DNA from: Adiantum capillus-veneris
Lineage: Eukaryota; Streptophyta; Polypodiopsida; Polypodiales; Pteridaceae
Assembly (NCBI GenBank): GCA_014529385.2
Contig: CM043953.1
Span: 110,988,549-111,048,548 of the forward strand
Direction of reading: 5' to 3'
Length of the DNA: 60,000 nucleotides
Shown here: positions 25,378 through 37,300 of the stretch, one piece after another
Layout of the letters: the number at the start of each line of letters is the position of its first letter
Position numbering within the stretch: the stretch's first letter is position 1
Translations under genes and position numbers: made by a program
Notes under the pieces: model-generated
Seen by the model: only the letters and a program-made list of their open reading frames with translations
Databases searched by the model: none
Told to the model about the DNA's origin: nothing

Positions 25378-26870
25378 TGTCATAAAATCTAATATCTAAT
25401 ATCTAACCAACCCAAATGATTTTCTCATATTAAATTGATCACTTAATGTGGGAGAATAAACAGGAACAAGTATTAAGATAAAGACATGTGCTTATGGATC
25501 TATCTCAACACAGGGTGAATGGTAAAGGGGCCCAAATAAGAGATGGTCTATCAAAGATCAAGGCTAAAAAATGGACCATAAGACCTTAGGGTTAACTTCA
25601 TTGAAGACCTCCAATAATGTGTGTAAAAGGCCTTTGACCTTAGGTAAGCTAGGGTTGAGCTTCAGGTGCTTGTCATGCTTGATGAATAAGGTGCTTGAGG
25701 TGCTTGATGATTGAGGTGCTTGAGATGCTGGAGGTGCTTAATGATTGAGATTCTTGAGGTTCTTGACATGCTTGAGATGCTAGGGTTGCACTTGAGGTGA
25801 GAACCCACCCCAAGGTTAAAGTGCTTATGAGCCAAGCTTGTGGTGGGAACTGGGCTTATGCATGAGGGGTTGAGGTGTCAAAAAGTCAACGATTCAATCC
25901 CTACAAGGAGGGGGCGAGCCCTACATGAGGGGGGATGAGAGATAACACCCACATACTCACACAAGGAATGCCTGGTACAAAGAAAGCAAAAGGGACACTT
26001 GTCAAGTTCCTCCTCATGTTGCCCTCATGGTGTGCGTGTAACCTATTGGTTGGCCACCCAAGGGGTCCAATAATAATTTAGGAGATTTAATTAATTGATT
26101 TAGCATTTATCTATCCCTCTCTCTAAAAGGGGAAAGGGAGACACTTGTCTCAAGGCTGCCCTTGCTACTTGTAATGCCTCCTGCTTGTGATTGGCTAGGC
26201 TTGGAGGGGTCCAATGAGCTTCAAGCATGAGCTACAGGGGGGGGTCGACCCAAACAAGCTAGGGGGTTGCTTAGGGGGTATACTCACCCACACACACACA
26301 CACACACACAAACACTCTCATTGTGTGCTATGCAAAGTGCAAGAGCTCCCTCTCCTTCTCCAAGCAAGTAGAGGTTGAGAGCCTAGACCAACACTCTTGG
26401 ATATGGAGTGCAAATCCAACCAAGAGCCATTCTTTAATGCTTAAGCTTTCCATATCCTTCTTCTACATTACTATGCTATTATGTATGCTAGCAACAAGAG
26501 TTATGATAAGTGAGGATCTAGTTATTTCTCCTACAAAATGTTTCCTCTTCCTCTTCCCTACCCTCATTCCCTGCTAGCTCTCTCCACCTTCGAAGGTGTT
26601 TGAGGTCTTGGGACTGAGGCTTGGGATAGTTAAATATTTCTTCAAGTTTATGTTATGTTTGTGATGCATGAAGCTTTCCATTTTCATTGCATCACCTAGG
26701 TCACAAGAAACACAAAGATTGTATTGTAACAAGTCTCTCTTAATGGGAGAAATCATAATACAAATGCGTATTGGAGGGGGGACTGGCTCCACATAAATAC
26801 GGTCCTCAACTATTTGTCATGTTCTCTAAATTCTCTCTCTTGCAAAAGTATTGTTCATGCCAAGTTAACT
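25378..26870 (+). repeat. LTR-b of the composite, 3' end missing
   Basis: Starts TGTCATAAAAT after the polypurine tract and follows LTR-a until CCAAGTTAACT, then switches to integrase coding sequence. About 122 bp present at the end of LTR-a are absent, including the CA terminus and the primer site, so the break removed the start of the second interior. A CA-dinucleotide run lies at 26,289-26,310. Confidence 0.85.
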
Positions 26871-27115
26871 TTGGCCTATCACCCACAAACGGATGGCCAA
26901 AGTGAGATAGCCAATCTTACGATACTCGATCTACTCAAGACTTATGTTACCAAAGTAGATCAACGCTCACAATTGGAAAAGTACTTACCTCTTGTAGAGT
27001 ATGCCTACAATAATACTGTCATACTTCTACGGGAAAAGCACCTTTTGAGATCATTGAGGGAAGACCTAAAAATCCATTGCTACTCAAAGTACATGGGAAG
27101 ATCTTCACTGCCGCC
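26871..27115 (+). pseudogene. Integrase scrap placed before protease
   Basis: Begins inside the integrase core at LAYHPQTDGQSEIANL, the segment with the catalytic Glu, and continues to the KVHGKIF segment. It matches 32,335-32,575. A one-base loss near 27,020 shifts the frame; after it the frame is the same as that of the following protease sequence. In an intact element integrase follows reverse transcriptase, so this order is rearranged. The right junction falls in GCCGCCGATG (27,110-27,119), a short identity shared by the integrase and gag sides. Confidence 0.8.
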
Positions 27116-27535
27116 GATGGCTATCGTTCTTGCCCCAAGAAGAATACTCACAATGAGACTCCTAGGGCTTCCACCATCGAAGCTCCAAAAGAGGATGCTC
27201 ATTGCAAAGGATCATCATTATTCTATGCTTGGGGAAAGGTAAGAGAGCATGATGCCTTCATCTTGTTTGACCCTGACTCTACTCTTAACTTCATATCAAT
27301 GGAGTTGGCCACCAAGTTGGGCATTCAAGCTTTTGAGATGGGAGATATAGTAGTGGTTGATGCAGCTTTCAATGGAAAACAATCCTCTGTTACTCCCTTG
27401 ACTGGGAAGTTGAGGCTTCATGTCCAAAGCTATGAGGATGTTATCCTAGGGGCACCATGGTTTGATCGCATGGCTGCCAACATGAAGTTCCCTGAAAGGA
27501 GAATCTACTTCACCTACAAGGGAAAGAACATGTAT
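27110..27535 (+). pseudogene. Zinc-knuckle end and retropepsin of the chromovirus
   Basis: After the junction comes DGYRSCPKKN, the tail of a gag zinc knuckle, then a spacer and a retropepsin-like domain: FILFDPDSTLNFIS at the active-site position, VTPLTGKLRLHV, and VILGAPWFDRMAAN near the C-terminus (the ILGxPW motif typical of gypsy proteases). The active-site Gly position reads Asp (DPDST), so the enzyme is probably inactive. The frame is broken off after KGKNMY by the antisense LTR insertion; the apparent stop at 27,536-27,538 is supplied by that LTR. Coding resumes in the same frame at about 30,143. Confidence 0.8.
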
Positions 27536-30138
27536 TGAGGCGGTCCGGGGCGGGCAACAAGAAGAGCGGCCTCTAAATACCCTTCGAGGCTCCCGTGCTG
27601 CTCAATTGGGGCTAGGGCAAGCACAATCAGAGACAACAACAACCCACAGCCAGAAACCAAACAAGAAAAGGGGCACCACCTAGTTGTAAATGAGAACTAG
27701 GACGCACGTGATATCTCCTTGTACTCAAATGCACAAAGAGAGGGGAATGCAAGATAGCCACACACACCAAACATAAACATTTACCACGCCAGAGAGAGGT
27801 AAAGAGCACAAATCAACTTGAGCAACTCAGTCTTAGTCTTAAAGAATAGATGCACACAAAGCTTGGTGAGAAATAGAGAGACAACACAAAACTTGACCTT
27901 GTTGCCAATACACAAATTGTCTTAGGGTCACGGGAGCCCTCTCACCGAGCACCCTCTTACAATTGACCTTTTAGGCAAACAATTCAACAAGCCCTCAAAC
28001 CACCAAGCATGAAATGGCACAACAAACTTCAAGGACAATATACCTTCAACCACCTGATGAGCCAACTTATCAAGTCAATTTGGAGAGAAGAGTTGTTGTT
28101 GCAGCATACAATTGCACCCAAAACTATAAATCTTATTTATGCACAAGAGTAGGCTACAAGTGTGGTGAAGAGTATGGCATACACTCCACTCCTCTAGATG
28201 GCATAACTAACTTCAAGCTTCTCCATGCACCTATGTGTAATGATGGAATAGAGCACTCACGACGCACACACTCTACACAACTAGGCTTGAAGAGTGGTGT
28301 GTTATGTGTTGAGAATGGTGTGGTGTAGTGTGATCATGTGATGATTCACAAGGGAGAGAAGGGCTCTATTTATAGGTTTTAGAAGCCCCAATTTGGATTA
28401 GGCCTAATCAAGTTTATTTGAAGGAATAAAAGATTATGCATATTTTTATTTTTTTTAATGAGGGTGGGTCTCTCTTGTCCTTTGAGTCACATGGATGTGG
28501 GCTCAAGGGAAGAGAATTATTGAGGATGAAAGGAGAGAGGGATTGAGTGAATAATTTGGGAGGGCCTACTCTAGTAGAGGGTGCATTTTACAATAAGGTT
28601 AGTGGTTAGTAGTTAGTAATTATCACTAAAAAATATTTACAAAATCATTCACCAAATGGTGAGATATATGATGAGAAAAGTTAGAGAAGGGATAAGCTTG
28701 TAAAGCAAGGTTGAAGCTTGGAGAAGTTGACATTCACATCTTTACAACACCGGTAGAAGAAGCGGTCAGCATGGTGAAGTAGCACGTGTCGATGAAGCTA
28801 TGTTATCTTCAAACCTTGGAAAATTCATGATAAAAGCCTTCATTTGCAGAGGTTATCCTTGGATTTTTGTTGATTTTTTGAAGTTCTTTACAAAGCTGAA
28901 GAGAGTATGGTAATATGGACATATATGTACAGAGAAAGAGGGACACATAGGGTGTAGAAATGGAGGATGAAGGCTATGGAGGTGTGAGAGATGTGGCAAT
29001 GGTGAAGAGGGTGAATTAGGACATGGGAGTTGTAGGTTTGGGAGTGGGAAGGAGAGGGAGGAGTGTGTGTGAAAGAGGAAAATGATAAAGTGGAAGAGGG
29101 AGTGTGGCTGCATAGCATGGGCAAACTGGGGTCCACCAATAAAATCATAGCTCACAGCTCGTATCTCAAAAAAATATGAAAAAATTTGAGGTAAAAGTTC
29201 AGCTCACGAGCTACAACTTTTGTTTATATCACCTTTTCAAATTCGGGGCACATGTAATCTTTAAAAATTCAGCAAAACCGATTGTTTTTTCCACTGCACA
29301 AAGTCCTTGTAAGGTCTTTCTTTGGATGATTATTTTGAATACCTCCAAGAGTGAGCTCCCCATGTTGCATGCATGCATTCCACATATCCTTGACCTTATT
29401 TGGTAGGTCTATAATTGAAGATATTGTTGAGATCAAGATATAAGTGAATAGTACAACTAAGAAAATCAAATATTGAGGGGTCTAAAAAAAATATGTACAT
29501 GTCAAATATAAATAATATAGGTGGAAAAAATATAAAGGGGTCAAAATAAATATCTCTCATTATAAGTCTACCATAAAAAGATGAATATTTTTGGTGGTCT
29601 AATTTATGAGAGTAATAGAGAATAGATGTAGGAAGGAAAAAATCACAATAGTGAAAAAATATACACATAAATAAAACTAGTTTTTTTGGATTTTTATTGG
29701 GATGGAGTTACACCAAAAATAAGAGAAGCTTGCATGAAATTATTTTTATATGGAATAAAGAGTATGCAAAATGGTAAGAAAAAATATGGTAATGGTGACT
29801 CAATGTACATAGCATAAATAACACGCCATAGGTAGAAATATTTAAATAAATACCAAAATAATTATGAAAAATCCTTTTATTTAGGCCCTATATACAATGA
29901 AATATTTACACACAAATGGGCCATAATATATTTTATTTTTTTTATTTTACTTAGTTTTTTGGCTCAACTAGCCCAGTGACTAGCTAATTGAGGGTTTTTA
30001 AGAAAATATGGAGAAAGTCTCCTAACTCACACACGCCTATGTACAATGAAATAGTAGGGATAACCAAAATGTTTGAGTGATTTGATAGGGTGAGGTAGCT
30101 TACTATGGCAATTATGGAAAGCCGAAAAACGGCTATCG
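27536..30138 (-). mobile_element. Antisense solo LTR inserted in the chromovirus
   Basis: A 2.6-kb LTR in reverse orientation to its host. It is recognised by extensive similarity to 18,535-22,353 at both ends and in the promoter region. It has no internal coding part, so it is a solo LTR. The flanks GTAT (27,532-27,535) and TTAT (30,139-30,142) may be an imperfect 4-bp target duplication. Insert plus duplication is 2,607 bp, a multiple of three, and the host frame continues as IDASERGPTIP. Short frames at 28,014-28,328 and 28,853-29,155 lie in the LTR and show no domain. Confidence 0.78.
28366..28375 (-). promoter_or_regulatory. TATA box of the antisense solo LTR
   Basis: CTATAAATAG on the minus strand, at the position matching 19,715-19,725 of the plus-strand relative. 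If active it would drive transcription leftward, antisense to the composite's protease region and LTR-b. Confidence 0.5.
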
Positions 30139-33100
30139 TTATATAGATGCTAGTGAGCGTGGTCCCACTATTCCACTTGTAAATTCTCTTGCTTTTGATA
30201 AGTCAATGAAGAGCTCAGTTTCTGCGTACATGATTTTTGTCAAAGAGTCTCTAAAAGATACTAATGTTTCATCAAATGTAAATGGTAGGAATCAAGAAGA
30301 GTTAGACTTGTCTAATTTTCTAAAAGGATTCCAAGATGTGTTCATCGATGATATCCCTATGGACTTACCTCCAAAACGAGGGGATGATGACCATCGTATT
30401 GAGATCCTTCCTGGAAGCTCACCACCTAACAAACCTCCTTATCGAGTCTCACAAGCTCAACAAGAGGAGATCATGAGGCAAGTACAAGGGCTGGTAGACA
30501 AAGGGATGGTGAGGCCTAGTTCCTCTCCCTTTTGTTCTCCAGTCCTTTTAGTGCAAAAGAAAGATGGTACATACCGTATGTGTGTGGACTATCGAGCACT
30601 AAACCATATCACTATGAAAAACAGATTTCCCATACCTCAGGTAGAAGATCTGTTTGATAAGATACAAGGCTGGACCTACTTCAGTAGGATTGACCTTAAG
30701 AGTGGCTATCATCAAATAAGGATAGTGGATGAAGATATCTTAAAGACCGCGTTTCGCACAACGTTTGGTCTTTATGAATATCTAGTCATGCCTTTTGGCT
30801 TGACTAATGCACCAGCTACGTTCAATCGTTTGATGGAGAAAATTTTTAGACCATACCGCAAATTCACTGGAGTGTTCTTTGATGATATCATCATCTACTC
30901 CAAGTCTTTGGAGGAACATAAGCAACATCTCCAAGTGATTTTTCAAGCATTGAGGGAGAACAAGCTTTTTCTTAACCAAGAGAAAAGCGAATTCTTCCTT
31001 CAAGAGATTCAATACCTAGGTCATATTATCTCTAAAGATAGTATCCAAATGGATCCATCAAAGCTAGAGGTAATAAAAGCATGGCCTAACCCAAGAAATC
31101 TACATGAGCTAAGAAGCTTTGTTGGTATGTGCGCATACTATAGACGCTTCATAGCAAAATTCTCTCAAGTAGCAGGACCACTACACGACTTAACTAAGAA
31201 GAACGTTAATTTTGTATGGACTGCTAAGGAGCAAAATGCTTTTGAAAAGCTCAAAGAGAAGCTTACTTCCCAACCAGTCCTTGTGCTTCCGGATCTCTCA
31301 AAGCCATTTGAGGTCCAATGTGATGCTTGTGGTGATTGCCTTGGAGCAGTTTTGCTTCAAGAAGGCCATGCCATAGCATATGAGAGCCGAAGGCTCAATA
31401 TTGATGAACGAGTCTTGGGCATTTATGAGAAAGATCTTTTAGCTGTTCTACATGCCCTAGACACATGGAAGCACTACCTATTGCGGACTTCATTGATCCT
31501 ACGAATCGACCAACAAAGTCTCAAGTATTTCATGACGCAAACCAAGCTTTCCGACAAACAAATGAGGTGGGCAAATTGTCTTTCGCAATTTAATTTCCAT
31601 ATTGCTCACATAGCTGGTAAGCACAATCAAGTGGCGGATGCACTTTCACGACGACCCAAAGTTAATGCGGTGTCTATAGCTACTCACAATGATCTATCCT
31701 CTATGATAGATGAGTATGCTACTGACCCTAACTTTAGAGACATAATGTCAGTCCTTGCTTTGGGGAAGAAAGAGGAACCATTCACCTTGCAGGATGGTTA
31801 TCTTCTCCATGGAAATAGGCTATGTGTCACCCATTCCCTTCGTGAGAAATTTATGCATGAATCCCATGCTCCTCCATATGTGGGGCATAGAGGCATTCAA
31901 CCTACTCTCCGAGGAGTAGAGACGTACTTCTATTGGCCTACCATGAAAGTGGACATACAAGAGTATGTTTCAAAATGTGTAGTATGCAAAAAGACCAAAT
32001 ATGATAGAGGGAAGCAACCTGGATTACTCCAGCCATTGCCTATCCCAAATTCACCATGGGAGAGTATATCCATGGATTTCATCTTTGGATTACCCAAGTC
32101 TATCCATGGGAATACAGAAATATAGACAATAGTTGATAGGTTTAGCAAGCAAGCACATTTTATTCCTGTCAAAAAGACTATTAAGGCACATCAAATGGCA
32201 ACTCTCTTCATATCTCAGATTTTCAAGCACCATGGATTACCCACATCCATCATGTCAGATAGAGATCCTAGAATGACCAGTAATTTCTCGAAAGGTCTCT
32301 TTGAAAATCTAGGAACAAGATTGAATTTCTCTTCGGCCTATCACCCACAAACGGATGGCCAAAGTGAGATAGCCAATCTTACGATACTCGATCTACTCAA
32401 GACTTATGTTATCGAAGTAGATCAACGCTCACAATGGGAAAAGTACTTACCTCTCGTAGAGTATTCCTACAATAATACTGTACATACTTCTACGGGAAAA
32501 GCACCTTTTGAGATCAATGAGGGAAGACCTAAAAGTCCATTGCTACTCAAAGTACATGGGAAGATCTTCGCCGCCGATGAGTATAGCCGTGACCTACAAG
32601 AATCTTTTCAAAAGATTAAGGAGGCTATATCCATCTCTCAACAAAGGAAAAAAGCTGCTGCTGATAAGCACAAAAGAGCCTTAATGTTCAAAGAAAATGA
32701 TTGGGTCTTACTCAAGTTTCCTAAGGCTTGACTAAGGCAAACGCTGGGCAAAAATCCTACGGGCCATCAAAAGTATTATGCTAAACTAGAAAAAAGATAC
32801 TATGGTCCTTTCCAAATCTTGAAGCCCATCAATGAGAAGGCTTATCAACTCAAGTTTCCCAACCATTGGCTCATACACAATGCCTTTCATGTAAGCCTAA
32901 TTAAGCCCCACAAAGGAGAGCCACCAACTAAACCAATTATTGAAGACCCTCCCGAAGTTGAAGACCAAGAAGAGGTGCTACAACCCGAAGTTGTTCTTTG
33001 GCATGAAGACAAGGTACTACCACATGGTAAGATTATCCAACAATATCTTATTAAGTTCAAAAATTATCCTTTTGAAGATGCTAGATGGATGCAAGGAATA

Positions 33101-33154
33101 CAGCTTAAGGATAGTATGAACCTTGTCAATGCTTACAATGCTACATTAGAGTAA
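30139..33154 (+). pseudogene. Chromovirus pol: reverse transcriptase, RNase H, integrase, chromodomain
   Basis: One frame with two internal stops (TAG 32,123-32,125; TGA 32,729-32,731). Reverse transcriptase: MCVDYRALNHIT, the FSRIDLKSGYHQI strand with a catalytic Asp, MPFGLTNAPATF and FFDDIIIYS (Asp pair at about 30,891-30,896). RNase H: VQCDACGDCLGAVL through NQVADALSRR. Integrase: HHCC finger (HESHAPPYVGH... KCVVCKKTK), then catalytic Asp at 32,075 (SMDFIF), Asp at 32,258 (MSDRD) and Glu at 32,366 (GQSEIA), with exact DX35E spacing. After the integrase C-terminal domain comes a short chromodomain-like end (YLIKFKNYPFEDARWM), the hallmark of chromoviruses, thought to guide insertion to marked chromatin. 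All key catalytic residues remain, but the stops make this copy non-functional as written. Confidence 0.93.
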
Positions 33155-33500
33155 GCAAAGGTACAAATTTCTTTTAAATGACTCGTGTTTCTATCTTATA
33201 AGACTAGTCCTCGTTTTTATTGTGCACAAATTTAACTAGTATGCACGCTTAGAATCATGTTTGTAATGAGGACGTCTCTCAAACACCAAGTAGAATTTGC
33301 CACTCTACTTTGGGAGAATGAAATGGACTAAAGAGCAAACATGCTTGCGGCACCTATGTCTCCCAAGCACCAAATGGATCAGTCATGCATCTTGGAAAGA
33401 TGTCGTAGGGTAAAAATCAATCCTCTACCCGCTAAGTAAAATTGACTAATGACTAAGGCTTTATATCTTCTACCTCATAGTCAAGGACGACTATGATTTC

Positions 33501-33513
33501 AAGAGAGAGGTAA
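33501..33513 (+). promoter_or_regulatory. Polypurine tract before LTR-c
   Basis: AAGAGAGAGGTAA sits directly before TGTCATAAAAT, about 350 bp after the pol stop. Confidence 0.65.
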
Positions 33514-33788
33514 TGTCATAAAATCTAATATCTAATATCTAACCAACCCAAATTATTTTCTCATATTAAATTGATCACTTAATGTGGGAGAATAAATGGG
33601 AACAAGTGTTAAGATATATACATGTGCTTATAGATCTATCTCAACGCATGGCCAATGGTAAAGGGGTCCAAATGAGAGATGGTCTATCAAAGAGCAAGGC
33701 TAACAAATGGAGCATAAGACCTTAGGGTTAGCTTCATTGAAGGCCTCCAATAATGTGTGTAAAAGGCCTTTGACCTTAGGTAAGCTAC
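33514..33788 (+). repeat. LTR-c, first segment
   Basis: The first 275 bp of the third LTR, matching LTR-a from its start to AGGTAAGCTA, where the copia element is inserted. It continues at 38,967. Confidence 0.9.
33784..33788. repeat. Target-site duplication GCTAC (left, copia)
   Basis: GCTAC directly before the copia 5' LTR, repeated at 38,967-38,971 directly after the 3' LTR. The empty site is visible in LTR-a near 22,947. Confidence 0.95.
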
Positions 33789-34015
33789 TGTTACCATATA
33801 CATGTGGTAGTGATGTGTGTGAACACACTAGGACCGCCGGGGCATTTTTTCCCTCTTTAGGAGGTTTTTTCCCCCGTGCATTGTATATACGCCCATCACT
33901 CTAGGGCTATCTATCTTTCCATTGCACACTAAGTAACACACTCTCTATTGTGTGCCTTGAGCTTCCTTCGTCTTCTCCAAGCTGTGTGTGTTTCTCTGCA
34001 ACCCTAATTCCAACA
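33789..34015 (+). repeat. Copia 5' LTR (227 bp)
   Basis: Runs from TGTTACCATATAC to AATTCCAACA with a TGTT...AACA terminal inverted repeat. A TATA-like TGTATATAC lies at about 33,882-33,890. No difference from 38,740-38,966 was found on base-by-base reading. Confidence 0.97.
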
Positions 34016-34017
34016 AT

Positions 34018-34029
34018 TGGTATCAGAGC
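34018..34029 (+). promoter_or_regulatory. Copia primer-binding site (tRNA-iMet)
   Basis: TGGTATCAGAGC, two bases after the 5' LTR; complementary to the 3' end of initiator methionine tRNA. Confidence 0.97.
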
Positions 34030-34377
34030 AGGTCACGTCCTCCCGGGCTTAGTCGCCAGCTGCTCCAGCACACTCCTGCTCACTTTCTCCGATTTCAGTG
34101 AGCTTTGGTGAGCGTTCGCAGGTCGACAAATATTTTGGGACAGCTCGAAGAGCTAGGTCTGCTCAGAATTTTCATTTGGGCTCATTTCGGCCTCCGTTTC
34201 CACTACGGGCAGTACTGCACAGGCTATTTCGTCATTTTGTGCAGATTTTCTGTCAGTGCCGTTTTCTGCATAACAGGTGCCTTATAGTCTTCTACGGTTT
34301 GTGCTATATAGCACAAGTTGTTCCCGCTCCATTTCTCCTATTTTCGGGCAGTTTTCACATCAGGTGCAGCATTTACC

Positions 34378-37300
34378 ATGGCTGACAACAACAACACAGA
34401 TGTGTTCAAGATGTTTGCTGCTGAGGACAGGTTGGATGGGGACAACTACCCTATGTGGGCTTATATGATGCAACATGTTCTTGTGTCAAAAGGTGTCTGG
34501 AACATTGTGCAGGGCATTGATGTACGTCCTGGTTCTGAAGATGTAGGCGATGTTGAGGATGTTGCAGGTCTTGCTGCAAGGATTGCAGCTGCTAGAGTTG
34601 TTTTGCCTACGGCAGAACAAGCTCGTTGGGATGTTAAGGATGCGCAGGCTCATGCATTGATTGCATTGTCTGTGAAGCGCACCATTATTCCTCACATCCG
34701 TTCAGCAAAATCTGCAAAACAGGCTTGGGATATTCTAGCAAGTCTTTATGCAAGCCGCAATGAGGCTAAAATTGCTTTGCTGCGTAAAGAGCTAGAGTCG
34801 AAGATTATGCATGAGGAAGATGATATGGACACTTTCCTTACTAGTGTCAAGGATATCAATGAGCAACTCATTTCTGCAGGTGAAGTCATTTCGGACAGTT
34901 CCCTTGTGCAGACTGTTCTTGATGCCTTACCAGATTCCTACCAGACTTTTGCTAGTACTTGGAGACTCATGACCCAAGGAAATCCTGAAGTTGTCAAGTT
35001 TGATGCATTATGCACATTGCTGTTGCAAGAGTCACTTTCTAGAAAAAACAGGACTAGGCAGCATGCAGTTGAACAGGCTTTTATTGCTTCTCAAAGAAAG
35101 GGTGGTAACAGTAATGCAGCCACTTCTTATGGTTCTGCTGCGAGTGGCAAAAATTCTTTTCCTAATGCTTCTGCTGGCAGCACTTCGTCTGGCAATTCTG
35201 GTGATAAGGGAAAAAAGAAGATGCGTTGCCATTATTGTAAAGCCAATGATCACTTGATCAAGTCGTGTCCTAAGTTGAAGGCCAAAGAGGCTAAGAAGAA
35301 AGAGGGTGGTTCCACTACAAATGCTGGTTCCACTACAAATGCAGCCATTGTTGAGTCTTCTGTGAAAGGAGATTGTGATGCTGATGTTGATGCAGAATGG
35401 GCTTTTAGCGCCGAGTGCACTTACAATCCGGCTATCCATGATGCATGCTTGTCAGTTGCTACAGATTCACATGTGTGGTATTTCGACAGTGGTGCTACAA
35501 AGCACATTACCTCACATCGTGAATTGTTTACCTCTCTCGAGTCTGTCCCTCATGGGAATTCAGACACTTGTGCCAACAACGCCTCTTATCCAGTTCAGGG
35601 AGTTGGAAAGATAGTGCTCACTGCTGCTAATGGCAGTTCCTTCACACTTGTTGATGCACTTTATGTACCTGGGATCAAGAAGAATCTCTTGTCTATATCC
35701 GCACTTGCTAGACTTGGACTTGTAGTCAAATTTGTGGATGACAGATGTACAGTTCATGATCTCAGTTTTGGTGATGAAATTGTTGCATCTGGGATTTTGT
35801 GCTGTGGGCTGTATAAGCTGACTTTGTATGACAAGTGTGGACAAAATTTTGCAAATGCTGTTGCAGATTCAAGGGCTATTTCAGATGCAAAACTTTGGCA
35901 TGCACGTTTTGGTCATCTGAATTTTGCCAGTTTGCTGCGTTTGCAGAAATCTGATATGGTTGCTTCTTTGCCGCCTCTTGAAGCACCTGTCAAACATGTT
36001 TGTGAAGGCTGTATTCTGGGTAAAATTTAGCGTTCTAAGTTTCCAAAGGATGGTTCAGTTAGGGCCACATGCAGGTTGCAGCTTTTGCATAGTGATGTTT
36101 GTGGGCCCATGTAAACTCCGTCCTTGGGCAATTACCTGTACTTCGTGACTTTCATTGATGATTACTCCAGGCATGCATGGGTATTCCCGCTTAAAGAGAA
36201 GTCCGAAGTTTTTATGTGCTTCAAACAATTTTTGGCTATGGCTGAAAATGTCTCAAAATGTACTATGGGCACCCTCCGTTCCGATCGAGGGGGGGAGTAT
36301 ATGTCTCATGAATTTAATGCATTTCTGGCTAGTCGTGGGATAAAACACCAATGTACAGTGCCTTATACACCTCAGCAAAATGGTGTTGCTGAGAGAAAAA
36401 ACAGGTCACTAACGGAAATGGCACGATGTATGGTCAAAAGTCAAGCTTTTCCGCATTCTTTTTGGCTTGAGGCCATCATGTGTGCCACTTATGTACTTAA
36501 CAGGTGTCCTACGAAAGCTTTGCAGTCTATTACTCCATATGAAGCATGGCATGATAGAAAGCCTTCTATTGAGCACATGCGTGTTTTTGGCTGTTTCGCA
36601 TATGCTTTGGTGCCACAAGTGCAGCGCAGAAAATTGGATGATAAGGCTGTCAAATGTATTTTTGTTGGTTATAGTGCTGAAAGCAAAGGTTATAGGTTGT
36701 ATCATCCGCAAACAAAACGTATTCTGGTTTCACGGGATGTAGTGTTTGTGGAAGATTCTGTTCAGCCCTTGCTGTCATGTACTAGAGACAGTAATGTAAG
36801 CTCATAGGACATTTATGACACTTTGTTGCCTCTTTTCAGTGGTGGAAATATGAATGTAAGTTCCAATGAGGCAAATGTACAGCCTATGGGGGTTTCTGAA
36901 AATGTTTTAGAACAGCCTATTACTGATGCAGATGTACATGATGTACTTGATGAGGAAAGGGCTGAAAATGAGCAGGCTAGAGGTATGCCAAAATGGCTGG
37001 TGCACACATTGCGTGACTGTAAATTGGATGCACCTTTATCTAGTCGTACTCGTTCAGGCTCTCGCCATGCATCTTATGCATCCGATTGTTATGCTTTGGC
37101 TGTGTCTAGTTTACATGATGTTGAGGAGCCTCTGTCTTTTGATGAAGCACAGAATTCAGAAAATTGGATTGTTGCCATGAAATCAGAATATGATGCACTT
37201 ATAGAGAATGACACATGGACTTTATGTGATTTGCCTCCTGGAAAAAAGGCCATTGGTACGAAGTGGGTTTACAAGTTGAAACGCAAGCTGGATGGTGAGA

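Noticed and set aside
28853-29155. 100-codon hydrophobic minus-strand frame
   Set aside because: It lies in the antisense solo LTR, has no counterpart frame in the relative at 19.4-19.6 kb, and is low-complexity.
35032-35439. Overlapping antisense frames in the copia body
   Set aside because: The sense frame has complete copia domains; antisense frames lack any domain.
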